DNA of 64,000 nucleotides from Rhodospirillales bacterium (lineage in GTDB: Bacteria > Pseudomonadota > Alphaproteobacteria > Micavibrionales > Micavibrionaceae): positions 115,228-179,227 of the forward strand of contig JACKJB010000005.1 in assembly GCA_020638155.1 (NCBI GenBank), in the 5' to 3' direction. How positions within the stretch are numbered: position 1 is the first letter of the stretch; every line of letters begins with the position of its first letter. A program made the translations under genes and the position numbers. Shown here piece by piece: positions 34,866 to 43,910 of the stretch. The notes beneath the pieces were generated by a model. The model was given only the letters and a program-made list of their open reading frames with translations, did no database searches and was not told where the DNA came from.

Positions 34866-37196
34866 GTGAGTACGCAGAAAAAATCAGGTAAAGAATCAGA
34901 TCCATCGCAGCAGGACAGCGCGGCACCGGAACAAGAAGACATTTCCGAGACGGCTGAAACCGCGCCTGAAGGCATGCCGGGCGCATGGCCGTTGCAGGCC
35001 GACCGGATGGCGATCCGGCAGCCGCTGGTGGATTGCCTGCAGATCATGGCCGGGCATTACGGGCGGCGGACCAGCCCGTCATCGCTGACATCCGGATTGC
35101 CGATTCCCAAAGAAGGGATTACTCCTGCGCTGTTTGTAAGGGCAGCGGAGCGGGCGGATATGAGTGCGCGGCTTGTTGACCGGGCATTGGAAGCGCTGGC
35201 GATTGCGCCGACGCTGCCTTGTATTCTTGTGCTGAATTCCGGGCAAGCCTGTATCCTGTGGGATATTGAATATCCGGATAAAGTGCCGCCGCTGGCCGAA
35301 CCCGGCAAAGCGCCGGATCTGCACCCGGAAACACGGTTCCTCGTCCAGTTTCCCGAAACGGATGCGGAAAAGGAAATTATGGGGCTTGAGACGCTTAAGG
35401 CCCAGTATGCCGGTTATGCGTTTTTCCTGCGCCCGATTGCGCGGGCGGATGAGCGGGCCGGGCCGGCGGAGATTGATAATGCGCGGAACTGGTTCTGGGG
35501 GACGCTAAAGGAAAATATGCGGCTGTACCAGGAAGTGATTCTGGCCGCGGTGATGATTAATTTGTTCGCGCTCTCAAGCTCACTGTTCATTATGAACGTG
35601 TATGACCGCGTGATTCCTAATAATGCCTTTTCGACGCTGTGGGTTCTGGCGGCCGGGGTGATGACGGTCTTTATTTTTGATTTTGTGCTGAAAAACCTGC
35701 GGGCGCATTTCCTCGATATTGCCGGGCGCCATGCGGATGTGAAGATTTCCGCGCAGCTTTATGAGCAGATCATGGGCATGACCATGGCGTCGCGGCCGGG
35801 CAGCGCCGGGGTGCTGGCCAGTAATATGCGGGAATTTGAAGGGCTGCGGGACTTCTTTACCTCGGCGACGATGGCGGCGATGATCGATCTGCCGTTTGTG
35901 GTGTTGTTTATTTTCCTGATTATGCTGATTGGCGGCTGGCTGGCGGTGGTGCCTGCCGTGGCGGTGCCATTGATCCTTGTGATGGGGCTGATCCTGCAAA
36001 AGCCGATGCAGAAGATTATCCGCCAGTCGATGAATGAAAGCGCGCTGAAAAATGCGCTGCTGTTCGAAACCATTACCGGGCTGGAAACGATCAAGGTCCA
36101 GGCCGCCGAAGGCCATACCCAGCGCAAATGGGAAGAGCTGACCGATAAGGCGTCGCGCACGGCGGTTAAATCGCGGCGGATCTCGGCTTTTGCGCTGAAT
36201 TACGCGGTTTTTATCCAGCAGGTGGCCAATATCGCCGTGGTGATTGCCGGGGTGTACCTGATTTCCGCCGGGATGATTTCGATGGGGGCGCTGATTGCCT
36301 GTGTGATTCTCTCCGGCCGCGCGATGGCACCGTTGGCCCAGGTTGCCGGGCTGATGATCCGGATGAACCAGTCTAAAGAAGCGCTGGCGCAGCTCGATGA
36401 GCTGATGAAAAAAGAAGTGGAGCGCCCTGCCGGAAAGCATTTTATCGCCAAACCGGACATGGATGGCCGGATTGAGTTCAAGGATGTGGTGTTCCATTAT
36501 CCGGGGCAGACCGTGCCGGCGCTCAATCATATGAGCTTTATGGTCCAGCCGGGTGACCGGATCGGGATTATCGGGGCGGTCGGGTCCGGGAAAACGACGT
36601 TGGAGCGGCTTTTGCTGAATTTGTACCAGCCCGACAGTGGAAGCGTACAGATCGACGGTACAGACGTACGCCAGATCGATCCCGGTGATTTGCGCCGCTC
36701 GATCGGCGCGGTGCAGCAGGACCCGCAGCTATTTTTTGGCTCGGTGCGCGAAAATATCACTATGGGCCATGAAACCGCGCCGGAGCGCTCCGTGGTGCGG
36801 GCGGCGGAAATGGCCGGGGTGATGGAATTCCTGCGCGATTCGCAGCACGGGCTGGATACGCAGGTCGGGGAGCGCGGTGAAGCGCTGTCCGGCGGGCAGC
36901 GGCAGGCGGTCGCGATTGCGCGCTCGTTGCTGTATGATCCGCCGATTATGATTTTGGACGAGCCGACGGCCTCAATGGACCCGGCCTCGGAAAACCGGCT
37001 GAAAAAGCGGCTGATTAAATTGTGCGAAGGCAAGACGACGCTGCTGATTACGCATAAAGGCGCGATGCTTGATCTGGTCGATAAGCTGATCCTGATCGAT
37101 AAAGGCAAGCTGGTGGCGTTCGGGCCGAAGGATGAGGTCATTGCCAAGCTGCAGGCGCGGCAATACGGCACACAGGCGGAGAATACGGATATCTGA
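34866..37196 (+). CDS. type I secretion ABC exporter, LapB/HlyB-like
   Basis: The protein is 776 residues with a GTG start at 34866 behind AGGAAA. The first ~50 residues are acidic and disordered. A C39-like domain at about 50-190 (PLVDCLQIMAGHYGRR) has the layout of the non-proteolytic domain of RTX exporters. The membrane domain spans about 220-500. The ATPase domain has Walker A IIGAVGSGKTTLERLL, signature LSGGQRQAVAIARSLL, Walker B PPIMILDEPTASMD and a His switch in TLLITHKG. It powers one-step export of RTX substrates through HlyD and TolC partners. The adhesin at 22264 is the obvious substrate, the RTX protein at 6345 a second. Confidence 0.95.
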   Translation: MSTQKKSGKESDPSQQDSAAPEQEDISETAETAPEGMPGAWPLQADRMAIRQPLVDCLQIMAGHYGRRTSPSSLTSGLPIPKEGITPALFVRAAERADMSARLVDRALEALAIAPTLPCILVLNSGQACILWDIEYPDKVPPLAEPGKAPDLHPETRFLVQFPETDAEKEIMGLETLKAQYAGYAFFLRPIARADERAGPAEIDNARNWFWGTLKENMRLYQEVILAAVMINLFALSSSLFIMNVYDRVIPNNAFSTLWVLAAGVMTVFIFDFVLKNLRAHFLDIAGRHADVKISAQLYEQIMGMTMASRPGSAGVLASNMREFEGLRDFFTSATMAAMIDLPFVVLFIFLIMLIGGWLAVVPAVAVPLILVMGLILQKPMQKIIRQSMNESALKNALLFETITGLETIKVQAAEGHTQRKWEELTDKASRTAVKSRRISAFALNYAVFIQQVANIAVVIAGVYLISAGMISMGALIACVILSGRAMAPLAQVAGLMIRMNQSKEALAQLDELMKKEVERPAGKHFIAKPDMDGRIEFKDVVFHYPGQTVPALNHMSFMVQPGDRIGIIGAVGSGKTTLERLLLNLYQPDSGSVQIDGTDVRQIDPGDLRRSIGAVQQDPQLFFGSVRENITMGHETAPERSVVRAAEMAGVMEFLRDSQHGLDTQVGERGEALSGGQRQAVAIARSLLYDPPIMILDEPTASMDPASENRLKKRLIKLCEGKTTLLITHKGAMLDLVDKLILIDKGKLVAFGPKDEVIAKLQARQYGTQAENTDI

Positions 37197-37199
37197 TTT

Positions 37200-37640
37200 A
37201 TGGTTTTGGTTATGGCACAGCAGGATACCGCATATGATATTGCCGAATGCACCGATTTACCGCGGGACGAGCAGGCGGTGATTGAAGGCGGGATTAATGC
37301 GCATAGCGCCGCCTTTGACGGTTTTTCGCGGGAAAAGTTCTTTATTGCCGTTCGCGATCAGGGTGTTTTGATCGGCGGGATGCAGGCATTTCATCAGGGT
37401 GCCGATTTTTACATCAAGCATTTATGGGTCGATGCGGCGTATCGCGGCCAGGGGCTGGCGTTAGAGATGATGGATCGTGCCGGGCAGGAAGCGCAGCGGC
37501 GCGGATGCCAAACGATCTGGGTGGATACGTTATCGTACCAGGCGCCGGAATTTTATAAAAAGGCCGGTTATGAAGAAGCCGGGCGGATTGAAGGGTATCG
37601 CGGGGCACATGACCGGATATTTTTAAGGAAGAGTGTATAA
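37200..37640 (+). CDS. GNAT family N-acetyltransferase
   Basis: The protein is 146 residues; ATG 37212 is an alternative start. The acetyl-CoA motif is VDAAYRGQGLALEMMDRAGQEAQRRGC, preceded by the strand DFYIKHLWV and followed by WVDTLSYQAPEFYKKAGYEEAGRIEGY, a common GNAT pattern. The substrate is unknown. It sits three bases after the ABC exporter stop and ends one base before the HlyD start codon, so it is part of the secretion operon. Modification of a co-secreted protein or of a small molecule are both possible. Confidence 0.88.
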   Translation: MVLVMAQQDTAYDIAECTDLPRDEQAVIEGGINAHSAAFDGFSREKFFIAVRDQGVLIGGMQAFHQGADFYIKHLWVDAAYRGQGLALEMMDRAGQEAQRRGCQTIWVDTLSYQAPEFYKKAGYEEAGRIEGYRGAHDRIFLRKSV

Positions 37641-37641
37641 A

Positions 37642-39069
37642 ATGGCAGAGACAGCGCAGAAAAAACAGCCGGCACCGGATAAAAAAGACGATCCGAAACA
37701 GAGCATTAACGAAGCCGCCGAATGGGCCAAGGTCCGCAGCGAATGGATGCGCGATAAGTTCGATACGGCGCAGGCGCGGGCGGATAAATTTTTTGTGACC
37801 AGCGAAGAACTGCCTTTATCAAAACATATTATCCTGATGACGATTGCGGCGTTTTTTGTCGTCTTTATCGTATGGGCGAATTTGGCGGCGCTGGATGAAG
37901 TGACTCGCGGGGACGGCAAAGTGATCCCGTCGAGCGAGATCCAGGCGCTGCAAAGCCTTGAAGGCGGGATTGTCGAAGAGTTTATGGTGCGTGAAGGGGA
38001 CTCGGTGCAGGCCGGGCAGGTATTGATGCGGCTGCGCGATGTGCAGGCCTCTTCCGATCTGGGGGCGAACCGCAAGCGTTATCTGGGCTTGCTGGCCAAG
38101 GTCGAGCGTCTGAAGGCCGAGGCGGAAGGCAAGCAGACCCCTGCCTTTAGCGATGAGGTTATGAAGGGCGCGCCGGACAGCGTGCAGGAAGAGCTGGAGG
38201 CGTTCCGCGCCAATATCCAGAACCAGCAGAGCCAGACCCAGGTTTTAGAACAGCAACTGGTGCAGCGGGAGCAGGAAGTCATGGGGCTTAAGACCCGCGT
38301 GGCCGATCTGAACGAGGTGCTGCGGCTGTCCCGGCAGGAACGGAATATGATCGCGCCGCTGGTCGAGCGCGGCAGCGCGCCGAAGATCGAGCTGATCCAG
38401 CTTGAGCGCGGGATCAAGGAAAAGCAAACGGAGCTGAACAGCGTGTCGGCATCGCTGAAGCAGGCCAGCTCGGCGGTTGACGAAGCCAAGGCCCGGATCG
38501 AGGAACTGCGCAGCGCTGCGCGGGCGCAGGCGCAGACCGAGCTGTCGGCGACGATGATCGAAATGAACTCGGTTAAGGAAACGCTGTCCGGGCTGTCCGA
38601 CCGTAAAGAGCGGACGGAGATCAAATCGCCGGTTGACGGCACGATCAAAGATCTGCTGGTCAACACGGTCGGCGGCGTGGTGCAGCCGGGTGAAGATATT
38701 GTCGAGATCGTGCCGCGCGACGACCAGTTGATTATCGAGGCGCGGATTCGCCCGTCCGATATTGCGTTCCTGCATCCGGGGCAGGCGGTGGTCATTAAGA
38801 TTACCGCCTATGATTACTCGATTTACGGCGGGCTGCGCGGGGAACTGATTGATATTTCCGCCGATACGCTGGCCAATGAACAGGGCGAGACATTTTACCG
38901 GGTCCGGGTTCGCACAAATGAGACCTCCTTAAAACGCAAGGGCGAGGTGCTGGAGATTATCCCCGGCATGGTCGCGAGCATTGATATCCTGACGGGTGAG
39001 AAGACGGTGATGCAATATATTCTCAAACCGCTGATTAAAACGCTCGATAGCGCGATGAATGAGCGGTAG
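37642..39069 (+). CDS. HlyD family periplasmic adaptor of the type I secretion system
   Basis: The protein is 475 residues from ATG 37642, eight bases behind AGGAAGAG. A cytoplasmic tail of about 60 residues precedes one membrane helix (IILMTIAAFFVVFIVWANLAAL). Then come the lipoyl half-motif VIPSSEIQALQSLEGGIVEEFMVREGDSVQAGQVLMRL, a long coiled coil at about 140-320 (VLEQQLVQREQEVMGLKTRVADL), the second lipoyl half SPVDGTIKDLLVNTVGGVVQPGEDIVEIVP and a beta-barrel end typical of HlyD (VRTNETSLKRKGEVLEIIPGMVASIDILTGEKTVMQYILKPL). It bridges the ABC exporter and TolC. Confidence 0.94.
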   Translation: MAETAQKKQPAPDKKDDPKQSINEAAEWAKVRSEWMRDKFDTAQARADKFFVTSEELPLSKHIILMTIAAFFVVFIVWANLAALDEVTRGDGKVIPSSEIQALQSLEGGIVEEFMVREGDSVQAGQVLMRLRDVQASSDLGANRKRYLGLLAKVERLKAEAEGKQTPAFSDEVMKGAPDSVQEELEAFRANIQNQQSQTQVLEQQLVQREQEVMGLKTRVADLNEVLRLSRQERNMIAPLVERGSAPKIELIQLERGIKEKQTELNSVSASLKQASSAVDEAKARIEELRSAARAQAQTELSATMIEMNSVKETLSGLSDRKERTEIKSPVDGTIKDLLVNTVGGVVQPGEDIVEIVPRDDQLIIEARIRPSDIAFLHPGQAVVIKITAYDYSIYGGLRGELIDISADTLANEQGETFYRVRVRTNETSLKRKGEVLEIIPGMVASIDILTGEKTVMQYILKPLIKTLDSAMNER

Positions 39070-39116
39070 CGTTTTTGAATCACTTAAGTGCACGAAGAAG
39101 AGGCCTTCCCCCCTTT

Positions 39117-39194
39117 TGTCATCCCGAGCGCAGCCGAGGGATCTTCGTATTTGGCTGCCGGGAAAGATTCCTCCGCTGCGCGTTCGGAATGACA
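39117..39194. repeat. dispersed palindromic repeat (TGTCATCCCGAGCG type)
   Basis: TGTCATCCCGAGCGCAGCC opens the element and GCTGCGCGTTCGGAATGACA closes it, with arms that pair over most of their length around a short centre. This is the widespread bacterial intergenic palindrome beginning TGTCATCC and ending GGATGACA. It lies between the secretion operon and thrS and can act as a transcript-end hairpin. Only one copy is seen in this window. Confidence 0.85.
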
Positions 39195-39354
39195 GTTTTA
39201 TAGAATTTTTCATGATCTGCGCGGTTCGTTTGTTTCCCGCTGAGATTTACTGTCTGAAAACGCTAAAATCCTTGAAATTCCTTGGGACTTAGTATTCTTT
39301 ATAGGAAGTTATTTTGTAAAAACCTCTTTGGAACCCTGAGGAAAGTGAAACGCT

Positions 39355-41355
39355 ATGGCTGAATCATCCTGTCCGTCTTCGTCCGCTGCGGCACCGTCAA
39401 TTACGATTACGTTACCTGACGGATCGACGCGCACCTACGGCCAGGGCGTTACCGGGCTGGAGATTGCCGAGTCGATTGCCAAATCGCTGGCTAAGGCGGC
39501 GATCGCGGTGAAGGTCGACGGGCAGCAGCGCGATCTGTGCGACCCGATCATGACGGATGCGGCGTTCGAAATTATCACGCTGGATAGCGATGAGGGGCTG
39601 GAGATTATGCGCCATACCGTGGCGGCGCAGATCCTCGCGTGCGCGGTGAAAAACCTGTACCCGGAGGCCAAGCTTGCGATCGGGCCGACGATTGAAAACG
39701 GGTTTTATTACGATGTTGAATTTAAAGAGCCGTTATCCGAAGACGATCTGGATAAGATCGAAAAGGAAATGCGCAAAATCAAGGAAAGCAATGCGCCGAT
39801 CCAGAAAAGCCTGAACAGCAAGGATCAGGCCGTGAAGGCCTTTGAAAAGCGTTCTGAGCCTTACAAGGTCAAGATTATCGAAGAGTCCGGGCAGGAGGAC
39901 AACTTCCAGCTTTATGCGCAGGGGGAAACGGGCTTCATCGATCTGTGCCGCGGGCCGCATTTGCCGTCGCTCAAGCATGTCGGCGCGTTCAAGTTGATGA
40001 AAGTCGCGGGGGCGTATTGGCGCGGGGACCAGAATAACCAGATGCTGACGCGGATTTACGGCACGGCCTGGCGCAATGATAAAGAGCTTAAAGAATATCT
40101 GCAGATGCTCGAAGAAGCGGAAAAACGCGACCACCGCAAGCTCGGCGCGCAGATGGATTTGTTCCACTTCCAGGAAGAAGCGCAGGGCTCTGTGTTCTGG
40201 CATGCCAAAGGCTTTGTGATTTACAACCAGCTTGAAAATTATATTCGCCGCCGTCTGCGCGATGTGGATTACCAGGAAGTCAAAACGCCGCAGCTTATCG
40301 ATAACAAGCTGTGGGAGAAATCAGGGCACTGGGGCAAGTTCCGTGAAAATATGTTCGTGGTGCCTGATGAGGTGCCGAATACCGACGAAGATGGTCCGGT
40401 GATTACCGGGAAAGGGCGGCTGATGGCGATCAAGCCGATGAACTGTCCGGCACACGTCCAGATTTTTAACCAGGGGATCAAATCTTATCGCGACCTGCCG
40501 ATCCGGATGGCTGAGTTCGGATGTTGCCACCGTAACGAAGCGCATGGCGCGCTGCACGGCCTGATGCGGGTGCGGCAGATGACACAGGATGATGCGCATA
40601 TCTTCTGCCGCGAAGACCAGATCCTTGATGAGGTGAAGGCCTTTGTCGAGCTGTTTTACGCGGTGTACCAGGATTTCGGCTTTACCGATATCCAGATCAA
40701 ACTGGCGACGCGGCCGGAAGTTCGGGCGGGCGATGATGCGGTCTGGGACCGGGCCGAGGCGGCGATGGCGCAGGGGCTTGAAGCGCTGGGGCTGGATTTT
40801 GAAGTGACGCCGGGCGAAGGCGCTTTTTACGGGCCGAAATATGAATTTCACCTGCGCGATGCCATCGGCCGCACATGGCAATGCGGGACGTGCCAGCTTG
40901 ATTTCGTGCTGCCGGAACGGCTCGGGGCCAGCTATATCGGTGAAGATGGCGACAAGCATATCCCGGTGATGATCCACCGTGCGGTGTTTGGATCGTTGGA
41001 GCGTTTTGCCGGGATTCTGATCGAAAGTACGGGCGGGAAGCTGCCGCTGTGGATTGCGCCGGTACAGGCGGTGGTCGCGACGATTACCGGGGATGCCGAT
41101 GGCTATGCGCAGGAGATTTACGATCGATTGTTTGCGCTGGGGCTGCGGGTCGAGCTGGATACGCGGAATGAAAAGATCAATTACAAGGTGCGCGAGCATT
41201 CAGTCGCCAAAGTCCCGGTGATTTTCGTCGTCGGCAACCGTGAAGCGGACGAGAAGACTGTCGCCGTCCGCCGTCTTGGCGGAAAAGATCAGGAGATGAT
41301 GAGCCTTGATGCGGCGATAGAATCTCTTGTCACAGAGTGCAAACCGCCTTATTAA
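39355..41355 (+). CDS. thrS: threonyl-tRNA synthetase
   Basis: The protein is 666 residues, the full bacterial form. TGS domain at about 18-80 (TITLPDGSTRTYGQGVTGLEIAES), editing domain SAD region with HTVAAQILACAVKNLYP and RGPHLPSLKHVGAFKLMKVAGAYWRG, class II core with KPMNCPAHVQIF (zinc Cys near 364), HRNEAHGALHGLMRVRQMTQDDAHIF, FYGPKYEFHLRDAIGRTWQCGTCQLDF, IHRAVFGSLERFAGILIE, and the anticodon-binding domain from about 565. It charges tRNA-Thr in the cytoplasm. GAGGAAAG lies before the ATG. No T-box or operator stem was recognised in the leader. Confidence 0.97.
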   Translation: MAESSCPSSSAAAPSITITLPDGSTRTYGQGVTGLEIAESIAKSLAKAAIAVKVDGQQRDLCDPIMTDAAFEIITLDSDEGLEIMRHTVAAQILACAVKNLYPEAKLAIGPTIENGFYYDVEFKEPLSEDDLDKIEKEMRKIKESNAPIQKSLNSKDQAVKAFEKRSEPYKVKIIEESGQEDNFQLYAQGETGFIDLCRGPHLPSLKHVGAFKLMKVAGAYWRGDQNNQMLTRIYGTAWRNDKELKEYLQMLEEAEKRDHRKLGAQMDLFHFQEEAQGSVFWHAKGFVIYNQLENYIRRRLRDVDYQEVKTPQLIDNKLWEKSGHWGKFRENMFVVPDEVPNTDEDGPVITGKGRLMAIKPMNCPAHVQIFNQGIKSYRDLPIRMAEFGCCHRNEAHGALHGLMRVRQMTQDDAHIFCREDQILDEVKAFVELFYAVYQDFGFTDIQIKLATRPEVRAGDDAVWDRAEAAMAQGLEALGLDFEVTPGEGAFYGPKYEFHLRDAIGRTWQCGTCQLDFVLPERLGASYIGEDGDKHIPVMIHRAVFGSLERFAGILIESTGGKLPLWIAPVQAVVATITGDADGYAQEIYDRLFALGLRVELDTRNEKINYKVREHSVAKVPVIFVVGNREADEKTVAVRRLGGKDQEMMSLDAAIESLVTECKPPY

Positions 41356-41361
41356 AAGCTT

Positions 41362-41919
41362 ATGGATATTAAACTTTCAGATATATTGCGCGATGCGCTG
41401 GAGCAGAAATACCGTTACTGGGCCGGGGCGGATAAGATTGCTGCTAAATTTTCTGATACGCTTGCTCCTGTGGTGGGGTTATCGCGGCAGATAGCGCAAG
41501 CTTCGGAAGAATCCGAGTCCGAGGTGTTACAAGGCTATTTCGATTTTGACGAGCCGAATCAGCAGTGGCATTTATTTGTCGTTGTGCATTCTGCGAAGGA
41601 TGAGGTGCCGGAGCCGCCGATTGCCGCGACTGGCGAAGCTAACCCGGCACAGGGGCGGCCTTACCTGCGGATTGCGTATTTTGGCAGGGATAACGGCGAT
41701 TTTATCATCGAGGAAATCGATGCGGTCGGAGATGGCTTTACGCCTTCTGAAACCCTTTATGAGGCCAAAGCCGGGAAAATTGATGATAAAGCGGCGTTTG
41801 AAGCCATCGTTCTTTGGCTTTCACGGCATACGGATTATGCCTTTTACCAGGCTGTCCGGGATAGGCCGCAAGTGCTTGATCCTGTGAAACCGCTTACAGA
41901 CCCCCTTGCGCCGAAATGA
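41362..41919 (+). CDS. unknown protein between thrS and infC
   Basis: The protein is 185 residues with no recognised family. It is acidic and mixed alpha/beta: LSDILRDALEQKYRYWAGADKIAAKFSDTLAP is helical, followed by strands (QQWHLFVVVHSA, RPYLRIAYFGRDNGDFIIEEIDAVGD) and a last helix DKAAFEAIVLWLSRHTDYAFYQAV. No signal or membrane segment is visible. It starts seven bases after thrS and precedes infC by about 50 bases, so it is probably part of a thrS-infC transcript. Confidence 0.65.
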   Translation: MDIKLSDILRDALEQKYRYWAGADKIAAKFSDTLAPVVGLSRQIAQASEESESEVLQGYFDFDEPNQQWHLFVVVHSAKDEVPEPPIAATGEANPAQGRPYLRIAYFGRDNGDFIIEEIDAVGDGFTPSETLYEAKAGKIDDKAAFEAIVLWLSRHTDYAFYQAVRDRPQVLDPVKPLTDPLAPK

Positions 41920-41958
41920 AATCCGCCTTATGAATATCTATCGGTTTTGATAACAAAC

Positions 41959-41974
41959 AGGAGAACCAGCCATC
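41959..41974 (+). promoter_or_regulatory. ribosome site that sets a non-ATG start for infC
   Basis: AGGAG at 41959-41963 is eight bases before an in-frame ATC (41972-41974). The first ATG at 41987 is 23 bases from this site, too far for normal initiation, and has no site of its own. Confidence 0.8.
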
Positions 41975-42529
41975 GCCAGACCACCTATGAATGATCGCCG
42001 CGGACCGCGTAATGATGACGGACCGCGTATCAATGACCAGATCCGGGCCGAAAAGGTTCGCCTGGTGGATGCCGACGGCAATATGGCCGGGGTTGTCAGT
42101 GTTTCCGAAGCGCTTAAAGTTGCCGAAGAAGCGGGGCTTGATCTCGTTGAAGTCTCCCCGAATGCGGACCCGCCGGTTTGTAAGGTTCTTGATTACGGCA
42201 AGTATAAATACGAGCAGCAGAAAAAAGCCGCCGAAGCCCGTAAAAAGCAGAAAACAGTCGATGTCAAAGAAGTCAAAGTCCGTCCGGGCATTGAAGAGCA
42301 TGATTACGGCGTAAAAATGCGCAATGCCCGCCGTTTCCTTGAAAGCGGGGATAAGGTGAAGGTGACGATGCGGTTCCGGGGCCGGGAAATGGCGCACCAG
42401 GATATCGGCATGGATTTGCTGCGTAAGATGAAAGAAGAGCTTGCCGAGATCAGCAAGGTCGAGCTTGAGCCGAAGCTGGAAGGGCGCCAGATGATTATGG
42501 TGTTGAGCCCTGACAGTGCCAAAGCTTAA
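41972..42529 (+). CDS. infC: translation initiation factor IF-3, ATC start
   Basis: The protein is 185 residues when read from the ATC at 41972 (ARPPMNDRRGP after the initiator), 180 from ATG 41987. The N domain has GPRINDQIRAEKVRLVDADGNMAGVV and EAGLDLVEVSPNADPPVCKVLDYGKYKYEQQKKA. The lysine-rich linker follows, then the C domain KEVKVRPGIEEHDYGVKMRNARRFLESGDKVKVTMRFRGREM. IF-3 rejects non-standard start codons, and infC genes classically use ATT or ATC so that excess IF-3 represses its own synthesis. The gene overlaps the following oxidase by 14 bases. The usual rpmI-rplT partners do not follow here. Confidence 0.95.
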   Translation: MARPPMNDRRGPRNDDGPRINDQIRAEKVRLVDADGNMAGVVSVSEALKVAEEAGLDLVEVSPNADPPVCKVLDYGKYKYEQQKKAAEARKKQKTVDVKEVKVRPGIEEHDYGVKMRNARRFLESGDKVKVTMRFRGREMAHQDIGMDLLRKMKEELAEISKVELEPKLEGRQMIMVLSPDSAKA

Positions 42530-43829
42530 ATCTGATTCTTCCTATATTGATAGCTATTACAGCCGCAGCCTTGCGGATGACGCCGTTTATCCTGTGCTTG
42601 AGGGCACGGTAAAGGCCGATGTCTGCGTGATTGGCGGCGGGTTTGCCGGGCTGGCCTGCGCGCTGGGGCTGGCGGAGCGGGGCAAGGCGGTTGTCCTGCT
42701 TGAGGCGCAGCGGGTCGGGTATGGCGCGTCCGGGCGCAATGGCGGGTTTTGTATGGGCGGTTATGCGCTGGGGAACGAAGATGCCGCGCCGCTGGTGAAA
42801 AAGGTCGGGATGGATCATGCGAAGGCGCTTTATAAGCTCAGCATGGATGGGCTGAACCTTGTGCGCCGCCGGATTGAAGCGCTGAATATTCCCTGTGATC
42901 CGGTCGATGGGCAGGTGATCGCGGCCTGGCATCCGCAGGCGGAAGAGCAGCAGCATATCATCGAGTATATGGCGACGCATTTTGGGCGGCAGTATGAATT
43001 CTGGCCGCAGGAAAAAGTGCGCGATTTATACCGGACGACGCAATATCATGATGCGATTTACCTGCCGGACCAGTTCCATATCCATTCGCTGCGTTATGCG
43101 CGCGGGCTGGCGCAGGCGATCTGCGCTAAGGGCGGGCAGGTTTATGAAGGGTCTGCTGCGGTTTCGGTCGACGATAAAACGGCGGCTAAACGCGTACGTA
43201 CGCTCACAGGTACAGTTGAAGCCGATCATATCGTTTATTGCGGCTCAGCTTATTTTAACGGGATTGAAAAGAAGCTGAGCCGGGCCTGCCTGCCGGTGGC
43301 GACGTATGTGATGGTGACTGAGCCGCTTTCCGAAGAAAAAATGCGTAGTGCCATTCGCGTGCCGCATGCGATCCATGATACGCGTTTTGCCTATGATTAT
43401 TACCGTCCTTTAAAAGACGGGCGGATTTTGTGGGGCGGGCGCGTGGCGTATAAAAAGACCCCGGCGCATCTGGCCGAAGAGATGCGCGGGGATATGCTGA
43501 CTATTTATCCGCAGCTTGCCGATGTGAAAATTGAGGTCGCCTGGTCGGGGCTGATGGGTTATACGGTGCATAAAATGCCGCTGATCGGTTCATTATCGTC
43601 GGGCGTATGGAGCTGCACCAATTTTGGCGGAAACGGTGTGGCCGGGCCGACTACGGCCGGCGGGGAAGTGATTGCCCGCGCGATTGCCGAAGGGGATGAA
43701 ACCTATAAGCTGTTTGAACCGTTCGGGTTTGATTATACCGCCGGACCGCTCGGCCCTCTAGTAGCGCAGGCGGTTTACCGGGGCTGGGAGTTTAAGGACT
43801 GGCTCGCCGAGCTGGGGCGTAAACATTAA
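42516..43829 (+). CDS. FAD-dependent oxidoreductase (DAO family, PuuB-like)
   Basis: The protein is 437 residues. The dinucleotide motif is VCVIGGGFAGLACALGLAERGKAVVLLEAQRVGYGASGRNGG near residues 36-80. Later motifs are DHIVYCGSAYFNG and MPLIGSLSSGVWSCTNFGGNGVAGPTTAGGEVIARAI, the C-terminal FAD-binding end. SYIDSYYSRSLAD at the start and GASGRNGGF are typical of gamma-glutamylputrescine oxidase (PuuB) and related amine oxidases. The substrate is not certain; no other puu gene is adjacent. The start lies within the infC frame, so it may be translated by coupling. Confidence 0.85.
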   Translation: MPKLKSDSSYIDSYYSRSLADDAVYPVLEGTVKADVCVIGGGFAGLACALGLAERGKAVVLLEAQRVGYGASGRNGGFCMGGYALGNEDAAPLVKKVGMDHAKALYKLSMDGLNLVRRRIEALNIPCDPVDGQVIAAWHPQAEEQQHIIEYMATHFGRQYEFWPQEKVRDLYRTTQYHDAIYLPDQFHIHSLRYARGLAQAICAKGGQVYEGSAAVSVDDKTAAKRVRTLTGTVEADHIVYCGSAYFNGIEKKLSRACLPVATYVMVTEPLSEEKMRSAIRVPHAIHDTRFAYDYYRPLKDGRILWGGRVAYKKTPAHLAEEMRGDMLTIYPQLADVKIEVAWSGLMGYTVHKMPLIGSLSSGVWSCTNFGGNGVAGPTTAGGEVIARAIAEGDETYKLFEPFGFDYTAGPLGPLVAQAVYRGWEFKDWLAELGRKH

Positions 43830-43843
43830 AACGGGCCTTACAT

Positions 43844-43883
43844 AAAAAAAGACGCCGTCCCTAAAAAGAAACGGCGCGCCTTT
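43844..43883. terminator. bidirectional terminator between the oxidase gene and trxA
   Basis: CGCCGT (43853-43858) pairs with ACGGCG (43871-43876), with a possible wobble extension. On the minus strand it is followed by TC and seven Ts, on the plus strand by CGCC and a T-run, so it can end both convergent genes. Confidence 0.75.
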
Positions 43884-43910
43884 TATTGCAAGGTCATAGT
43901 GTGTGGGGTT

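Noticed and set aside
38929..39213. A 94-codon minus-strand frame at the end of the HlyD gene
   Set aside because: It is created by the dispersed palindrome and the antisense of the HlyD gene, a well-known source of false ORFs.
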